The translations under genes and the position numbers were made by a program. From Cantharellus purpuraceus (lineage: Eukaryota > Basidiomycota > Agaricomycetes > Cantharellales > Hydnaceae): DNA of 64,000 bases. The DNA is taken from NCBI GenBank assembly GCA_025174535.1, contig JALBUN010000048.1, forward strand, positions 1,984,001 to 2,048,000. The letters are read 5' to 3'. The notes under the pieces are model-generated. The model was not told the origin of the DNA, did not search any database, and was given only the letters and a program-made list of their open reading frames with translations. Each line of letters starts with the position of its first letter. Within the stretch, counting starts at the first letter, position 1. Positions 56,610 through 64,000 of this stretch are shown here, in pieces.

Positions 56610-59600
56610 ATGCAACAAGAGCAAGGTGGGTTCCCGGACTGTTTCAATTGGCAGCCAATTGATCTTGTTGCAGACACTTGCCGAATATGCAGTGGACCTG
56701 GAGAGCCTGATCAGCCCCTCTTTTATCCATGCAAATGCTCTGGGACCATCCGTTATATCCATCAAGAGTGGTCAGTACTCGACAAATCGCTTCTGAATAT
56801 AGCTCTAATACTTGTCTGCACTCATAGCCTTAAAACATGGCTCAATCACAGCAGGAAGACCACTTGCGATGTGTGCAAGCACCCCTATTCGTTTACGAAG
56901 GGTATGATTCTACTGCTGTTTCTCACGACTCGATTTACAATCGCACTGCAGTTTACTCTCCCAATATGCCTGCTAGGATTCCTGTGACAATCATTGTCCG
57001 GAAGTTCGCAGAGCAGGTCGTTGGCGTCATCTTATTCATGCTAAGGGCCACACTTGTTGCCTTTGTGTGGCTAACTCTTTTGCCATATGGAACGGTGTTG
57101 ACGTGGCGATTGTATTTTCGGATGGGGGATATACTGTAGGTTGCGTGAACTGAGGGCGACTTCAGATGATCGACTGAGCCCATTTCATAGCGCATGGTGG
57201 ATAAGTCTGCACCCGCGACCATTGAACCCTTCGTCGCTGTTCACACCCAATAGTTCCATCAATGCATCCACCGCCCGCAGCGCACCCATAAATGCTTCGA
57301 CTCCCCTCCAGCAACCATTATCAGAAGTTTTACTTCAGCCTTATCTTCGCAACCTCTCTACCGACATTTTCACAGGGCAAATCATTGCTTCTCTCATCGT
57401 GTTAGCCTTTCTTGCCATTTTCCTTCTCCGCGAGTGGATCCAGCAGAATGCACGCCCTGGAGTGTTCGACGATGGCGCTGTTGCCGAGGCCCCTGCACCA
57501 GTTGACCCTGCACCACAAGTGGAGCCAGCCCATGAAGATGCAGACGACAATCAAGACCGCCCACCAGAGAATGTCGCTGAGAATGCTGCGCCTCCGTTGC
57601 CACTCCTGAGACCAGTCCCCGACGTACCAGAGGATGTCCGTCCCGCTGGCCCTTCGTCGTCGTCATCTTCGGATACGGAAGCACCCCCACCTCGACCTGC
57701 GCCTACACATTTAGAAGACCCTTTACTGGCGTTTGGTCGTCGTCGACGCGAGGCGTCAAAGAGGAGGCTTCGAGGGGTCAATGCAGCTCGTAGACGTCGT
57801 GTCATAGAAGAGGACGAAGGTGATGTGGAAGCTGACTCACGGTCCAATCGTTTGAAGAGGGAAATGGCAGAACCATTTCCTTGGCAAATGCAATCAGAGC
57901 AGTCCTCTAGCTCTCGCGATTTTTCTCGGAGTGGGCTGTACGCGCTCGAAAGAGGCCTTAAAAGCGAGACGGCTGATGGTATAGTCACTGATGAGGGCTC
58001 GGCAAGTGGGTCAGGCTCTGAAATTCTGTTTGAGTCCGGCTCCAAGACTCGCCAGAAGCGTAAAGCATCTGAGTCAGATACTGAACTTATAACTAGAGAT
58101 GGCACTATCTCTAGTGCCACGCGTCGCTCTTTATCACCACCATCTACTGATTTCGAGTTTACTTTCAAACCTACACGCTCTCCTTCAGAGGGATCTTCGA
58201 CGCTCCCTACTTCCTTTACTTTTCCGAGGAATGGCAAATTCAGGCTCAACCCCAAGACCACTTCCTCCCCGCCGTCTAGTGCTCCGTCTTCTCCCCCGAC
58301 CAATGCAAGGTTATCACTCCCCCGATCATCAAGCGATGGCCCGGTTTTGTCCAAGGACTCCGGCGCGAAAGTCCGTCATTCGGCATTTGAACTGCCGTCT
58401 CCTAGTGAAACCAACCGCGGCGCGCTCGCTGAGTTACCGTATCCACTTACGCCACGCTCTTCTGCTCCACCTTCCACTTCCTCAGGCTCCCTTTTTTTTT
58501 CTGAAGATGCAGAGCGCACAAATTTCCAATTTTCGTCTTCTCCTCAACCACCATCTTCCCGATTTGTGCTAACGCCCCGTCGTCCTCCACTTCCGACTTC
58601 TACCCTCCCTACCGCTGAAAACATCAATGCAGAAGCTTCAACTTCTACTGCGGGCGCCATGACTCCGGCACCCCTTCCTTCTCCACACCTAGCCATCTAT
58701 CGACCTCCAGAAGAGTTGAAGGTCGAAGATGTGGAATATTTTAATTTTGATACTGGTCAGTTACCTCAAGAGCATGGTGCGGAAGAAGAGGAAGAGGAGG
58801 AGGCAGATGGTGACACTCGGTATACGTATTATTTTCGAGAACCCGAGCAGGATGATGCGAGGGAAGTGCCCCCCCCACTATTGCCAGATACAGATGAAGA
58901 AGATGACGAGGATGATGGCCATGAAGGGGAGGAAGTCCGAGAAGGTGCAGATGCTGGGCCGCCAGGGGACGTCCCTCCCGCTGCTCAGGACGCTGGTGGT
59001 CAAGATGTGGATCCTGAAGGTGCAGATGATGAACGAGATCAAAATCTAGAAGAAGATCTAGATGGGGCTATGGAAGGTATCTATCAGCATTGGGTGACGG
59101 GCTTTAGGTTCACACGTTGTCTTCGTTAATTTAGCTGTTGGCTTGCGCGGACCAGTGTTCTCGGTCTTTCAAAACGTAGGCTTTTTTTTTTCCCAGCATC
59201 CATCCTGTCATCTAAGCGTCAATTTGGAAACAGGCAGCACTAATGCTTTTCATTCTTAACGTGAGCATCGGTGGGGGCGTGTGGATCCCATTCACGTTGG
59301 GTAAAACAGTTGCTCTATTAACAGTCAGTCATATCCTCACCATATTTCCCTGGCTGAGTCTTTCACTGTTTTAGCTCGAGCCTCGCAGAGCAATGCAAAT
59401 CATTCATCTGCCCATACGTGCTGTCAGGCTTGTCACGGACCCAAGTGTCGACGCCGTTATTTATTGCCTTAGGTCACTTGGCATTATTCTGTTGTCGTGG
59501 AGCAAAGTCGCATGCATGCGTGCATTGCACTTTATTGGGTTCTGGGTGGGGAAGGATTTTCAAGTTTGGGCGTCCGCTCTTGCTGGGCGAATAGATTTCC

Positions 59601-62087
59601 AACGAATCCCATCCTTCTCTACAGTCACTGCAGGAGATAATGGTTTATTCTCCTCGCAAGTTGGGGAGACCACTTCGTGGGAGCTTATGGGTGCAAACCT
59701 GTTATCCTATGTTCCATTTAAAGTTCAGGATGGACGTGGCCTTGTATCATCGCTCGTGACGTTGATGTCGGAATCGTCTGTATTTCGATTTACGGAGGAC
59801 TGTTTCGCAATCTTCGGACGCCAGGTTCGCTTCGCATTCGTGGCGACGCTCAGAGAATGGGTGGAGCTTGCTGAAGGGGACGGTACGATGGAGCGGCTTT
59901 GGGCTGTCTTGTTGGGCTATGCGATCGCAGCTTTCTTTGCGGCGCTTTACCTCAACACCATTACCGTAGGTAATGTGAGGAGTGCCGGAAGGGCTGTCAG
60001 AAATGCTATCAGGCAGCAAATGATTGTTCTGAAGGTTCTTTGATGTTTCCAACATGGCGATCTTGGATTGACATAGCATAACCGCAGGTTGCTCTCTTCA
60101 TTGTCGTTGAGCTTGTCATGTTTCCTTTCGGATGTGGTGTAATGTTGGATTTCAGCACCCTTGCACTTTTCCCAGAGGCCACAGCCGAGTCACGGTTTGC
60201 TTTCTTCATGTACGCACCCATTACGGCGGCGTTCTATCATTGGCTTATAGGTCAGAAAAATCTTCTCGTTCTCTGAATTCCATATAAAACTACTGTTTAA
60301 TTTAGGGACCATGTTCATGTACCAATTTGCTATTCTTCTAGCAACCTGCAGGGAAATTCTCCGTCCGGGTTGTATGTGGTTCATCAAAGACCCCCAAGAC
60401 CCCACCTTCCATCCTATTCGTGACATACTGGATCGACCCACGCTAGCGCAACTGCGCAAACTTTGCATGAGTGCATTGATGTATGCGGTTGTTATTTCCA
60501 TAGGCGTGGGTACCATGGTCTGGAGCCTTACTGTCGTCACACCATCGCTTCTTCCTCTGAGATGGAAAATGAGGTATGTGTCGATATACCTGCTGTCCTT
60601 TCCAATGTTGACGTTCCGTTAGGGAACCATTGTCTGAAATTCCCATCGACTTGCTATTTGTACATTTGGTACTCCCTCCAACGCTACATTACTTCCGACC
60701 GCGGAAACCTGTCCGGCGAATGATAACTGTCTGGTGGAAGTGGGCGGCACATCAACTCCGGTTGACATCCTTCATGTTTGGTGGTCGGCATGACAATGAA
60801 GAATATGGGCACGTATATGGGTCGTGGCGTAGTCTTTTACCTGGCAGTAGTGAGCAACCCGTGGTCGTTCGAGACGGAGGTTTCCGGCGTGCACCAGCAG
60901 GAGACAATATTGCCTTCTTGCGAGATAGACCTGCTTTGGTTGAGGTGGACAAGGATGGGAAGCCGCTGAATCCTAACGCGCACGATATCCTTGTGGCACA
61001 GAATGCTGAGGCCCAACAGGCAGGTCGTAATCCTGAAGAAGATTACACAGTTGTATATGTACCTCCGAACTTCCGACGACGCATCTTCCAGTTCATTTTG
61101 CTTTTCTGGCTTAGTGGGTCCCTCGTCTTAATGTCGGCAGTGGGTATCCCCATCATCGCAGGTCGTGCTATTTTCTGGCTCTTCACCACACGTGAATTGC
61201 ATGACGGGTATTCATTCGTTGTGGGCTTTTATCTGCTTTGGTGGGCTTGGCTTGTTGGGGGGCTCATTGTTAGAATACGCATCCGTCGTCAGCGCCATGA
61301 AGGAAGTAAACGCATACGGGCCGGATGGCTTTTGTTCCTTCTCAAGCGCGTATCTGTGTACGTCTCCAAGATTGCTTGGTTGGTATTGTGGCTGGGCATC
61401 GTGTTACCAACTCTGGTCTCCATTGCTGTGGAGCTCTATCTAGTTATTCCGCTGCGGTACTTCATGAATCCTAACTTCACACCGACAATCCATGTGTTTG
61501 AGTCGTGGGCGACTGGCTTGATACTTTCAAAAATCATCATTCGAACCCAGAGGACTCGACAAGGCAACGATCTCAATGGGGCGCTAGATGCGGTAGGTGT
61601 ATGGGAACATGAGATGAGATGATACTCTGAACGTATTCTAGATTCAGCGTAATGGATGGCGTCGACCTGACCCATGGGCTGCTACAAGGGACTTCATAAC
61701 TCCTATTGGAACGGGCCTTATTGGGATGATCCTAATACCACCTTTAACAATCTATGGATTTTCCAGATTAGTTTCGACACCGACGAATTTCGAGGATCTT
61801 TGTGAGTCCTTGTTGCACTTCCATAGTCTACTCTGTTCCTGACGAAGACGTTAGTCCGATTAACCTATCCAACCATTTTCGTCATGGTGGCAGCTTCCCA
61901 GTTTGCAATGAGTCTTGTAGGAGTGTTCGCCAAATGGACGCAGAACATCCGTGACAAGGAATTTCTCGTGGAACTGCGACTTCGTAATTTGGAACATCCA
62001 CGCAAACACGAAAAGGTCGAACCATCATCGACCGTAGCATCTGTGGGTGATCAAGAAGACGAGATAGAAGTCGAGGAGGGCGACTAA
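56610..62087 (+). CDS. SSM4: Doa10/MARCH6-like RING-CH E3 ubiquitin ligase
   Basis: Endoplasmic-reticulum and inner-nuclear-membrane ubiquitin ligase of the ERAD pathway. Thirteen exons (56610-56625, 56674-56770, 56828-56901, 56952-57135, 57191-59076, 59135-59175, 59234-59323, 59375-60034, 60088-60250, 60306-60573, 60623-61592, 61642-61801, 61855-62087) join in phase to 1613 aa. The RING-CH finger is assembled from three exons: CRIC, then CKCSGTIRYIHQEC, then CDVC. Early membrane segments follow. Then TDIFTGQIIASLIVLAFLAI and LLREWIQQNARPG, a family signature, lead into an acidic Ser/Pro-rich disordered region (about 160-750). Many later hydrophobic segments include VALFIVVELVMFPFGCGVML, the TEB4/Doa10-type core. 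The start codon gives a five-residue lead before the RING, as is usual. Confidence 0.93.
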
Positions 62088-62310
62088 GATGTGACACTAT
62101 ATCATGCAAACACCGATACTGTATCCACAAATGAGTTCTTATAAGAGCACCAGCACAAATAGCCGATATCAAAGAGAGAGGGTTTGTATGTAAGTGATAG
62201 CTGGGCAATGACATATGAAGAGGCAACAGGATCACGTTGGGCAACCATTTGCAAGAATGAGTCTGACGCATGTCAGTCTTTTCAAACGTTAGGTGTCCTG
62301 AGTCTAACTA
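62088..62310. other. Intergenic between convergent genes
   Basis: Short 3' flank region of the ubiquitin ligase gene (plus) and the hydrolase gene (minus). No other signal. Confidence 0.4.
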
Positions 62311-64000
62311 TCATCGCCGCCTCCGCATGAGATATGGCTGCATCGCCTCCCCGAGAGCTTTCAAGTCCTGCAAGAGCTGTTGATCATCCAAATTCTGAAC
62401 ATCTGCGGTCATCCATGCCATGGTGTTTGTGGCATTTTCTGCTGGTGGGAAAAGAACCTCATTTGTGGGACAAACCAAGTCATTGGGAGGTAGCTCTCCT
62501 TTGAAGAAATAGTCTTGAACGACCTTACCCGTACAGACAGAGGCCATGGCACTGGAGCCGTGCTGGGCGAGTCGATACTCAACATTATACTCGTGAAATG
62601 AAAGAAAGGAACAATGGGACGCACCCCTGAGCCATCCTGAACGAGCAATCGGGAGTCGTTCTTCAAAAGTCGGTTAACCGCCTTTGCATTAGCAAGAGGG
62701 GTAATAGGCTATGGATAAGTGAACTAAGTCGTCAATCTGCACAAAAATCCACAGTTGCATACGTCAGCCTGAGTGCGGCAGTTGCAATCAGTTTGTGATA
62801 CGTGGTCAGGGGATGTGACTCACTGTATTCCCGATGATTAGAATCGGATTTGATAGACTAGAGTTGAATGGGCCTGCGGCAACCTGGTGTCAGCCGGTGA
62901 TAAAACGCTTTACTACGCCGGAACTTTGTCAGAACCTGTGAATCTCTCTGTCTCGCGCGGCGTCCAGTAATGACACAAATCTGCCTGCAGAGTCGCGAAT
63001 CTCTTTGACGTTAGCTCGTATGTCAGCACAGCTTCATCAATGTTCCTCTGCACAGCGGTTGCTACGTCCACGTTGACGGGATATGGCGGGGTATCGACAC
63101 AGGTGACGGCATGTATCGCTTCTGCAGTCTGGGGTTTCAAGGAGGCGTCGAGCTCGACTTTATTCTGCACATAGTTCATGATAGCCGTTCCGTTACCAAG
63201 GATTGCGGCAGTGAGGTTCGTGGCGAGTTCTGGCCAGGTGCGTGGGGAATACATGCAGCCAAAAATATAATCTATAAGAAATCGCCAGGTTGAATACACC
63301 CTCGCAATTACGAGCTATGGCATGCACAGTACTTTTGACCATGCCTGACGTGAGCACACCGGGGCGATCTGCTTTATCTACCGGTAATGGATATTCATAG
63401 AGATCGCTGAGAAGCTGGTCCACTCGTGCACCTATAGAGCTAGCCGTGGACTTGTCGGATGCCAATGCACAACGATCCGGTCCAGCCTGATAAGGAAGAT
63501 AAGCAAACAAATAGTTGAGATGAGCAACAAGACACCCAAACCGTTTGGCAGGCTTGCAAGAAATTCCCAAATGTCCGATCCGTGTCGATGAAGTCGTCTG
63601 CAATAAGAACCAGTATCAAACAGGGTATTTAGTCGTTATCTGCTTTGCCCACATTTGAACCATTCATTCGAGTACGAGTTTGCCCATGTGACAGGATCCT
63701 GGCTAGCGTTACACAATTTAGAGTTGGCGCGTCTGGAATGATCTCACCACCACCGCGTCGATGATCACGCGACCCACACGTTCTGGAAACCTGGCATGCT
63801 GTCAGCACAGACAAGGAACGAAATACAATATTGCTGTACATGTTCACAAAGTAACTTCCGATAGCCGTACCATACGAAAAACCCCAGAAATTAACGGGCA
63901 CGTCGTCGCCCTCGATAATGCGACTCAGATACTCTAGGTCGCGCACGACGGTGGCTGTACCGACGTGTTTCAGGGTTTCGCCTGATGTCTCGGCACATCG
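62311..64000 (-). CDS. Alpha/beta hydrolase with TAP-like C-terminal domain (5' end outside window)
   Basis: Likely secreted or vacuolar peptidase of the tripeptidyl/prolyl aminopeptidase-like group. Minus-strand exons: 64000-63840, 63790-63748, 63698-63653, 63597-63542, 63486-63333, 63271-62936, 62873-62824, a 6-nt microexon 62768-62763, 62708-62625 and 62562-62311. All phases agree. The nucleophile elbow is FWGFSYGTAIGSYF. PILIIGNT, then Ala-Asp from the microexon, then PITPLANAKAV gives the family GNTADPxTPL motif with the catalytic Asp. The His lies in DGSGHGSSAM. The C-terminus ends in MRRRR. Signal peptide and N-terminus are not visible. The exact substrate is unknown. Confidence 0.88.

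Noticed and set aside
62625..62708. Hydrolase without catalytic Asp (pseudoenzyme)
   Set aside because: The apparent loss disappears when the six-base microexon at 62763-62768 is included.

Overview
The window is a nuclear chromosome segment of a filamentous basidiomycete fungus, most likely an agaricomycete. Reconstructed genes carry many short (about 50-65 nt) GT-AG introns. They include a fungal multidomain acetyl-CoA carboxylase, a Doa10-type ubiquitin ligase, an intron-containing tRNA-Leu and a RING-PH-vWA scaffold of the Far1/Ste5 type. No mitochondrial, bacterial or viral genome features are seen.

Layout. 1-14.1 kb is gene-dense host DNA: the 3' part of acetyl-CoA carboxylase (+), tRNA-Leu(UAG) (-), a copper-exporting P1B ATPase (+), a Far1/Ste5-like scaffold (-) and a Gfo/Idh/MocA oxidoreductase (+). 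14.1-15.7 kb is intergenic and holds a small terminal-inverted-repeat element. 15.7-35.0 kb is a nest of Ty3/gypsy chromoviruses (family 1, LTR about 0.51-0.58 kb), solo LTRs of a second family (1.42 kb) and a copia remnant, up to four levels deep with readable target-site duplications. 35.7-36.3 kb has one small host gene. 36,619-54,330 is bounded by 80-81 bp terminal inverted repeats and a perfect 8-bp target duplication, so it behaves as one very large DNA transposon. Its interior is now filled with older, CpG-poor family 1 copies and an 11.4-kb Ty3/gypsy element (family 3). 54.5-64 kb returns to host genes: argininosuccinate synthase (+), a Doa10/MARCH6-like E3 ligase (+) and the C-terminal part of a TAP-type alpha/beta hydrolase (-).

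The host genes do not form a pathway cluster. They are ordinary housekeeping loci (fatty-acid precursor synthesis, copper export, mating or G-protein signalling, arginine synthesis, ER-associated degradation) around a transposon sink. The large DNA element ends about 140 bp upstream of the argininosuccinate synthase start, so it may now form part of that promoter.

Most unusual observations: (i) the 17.7-kb TIR/TSD element; (ii) the 11.4-kb family 3 retrotransposon, which is packed along its length with perfect 7-10 bp inverted repeats; (iii) a long coiled-coil gene antisense to pol between the chromodomain and 3' LTR of family 1; (iv) a 6-nt microexon that supplies the predicted catalytic Asp of the terminal hydrolase gene. 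Exon models were made by eye from splice signals, reading-frame phase and family motifs, without transcript data.
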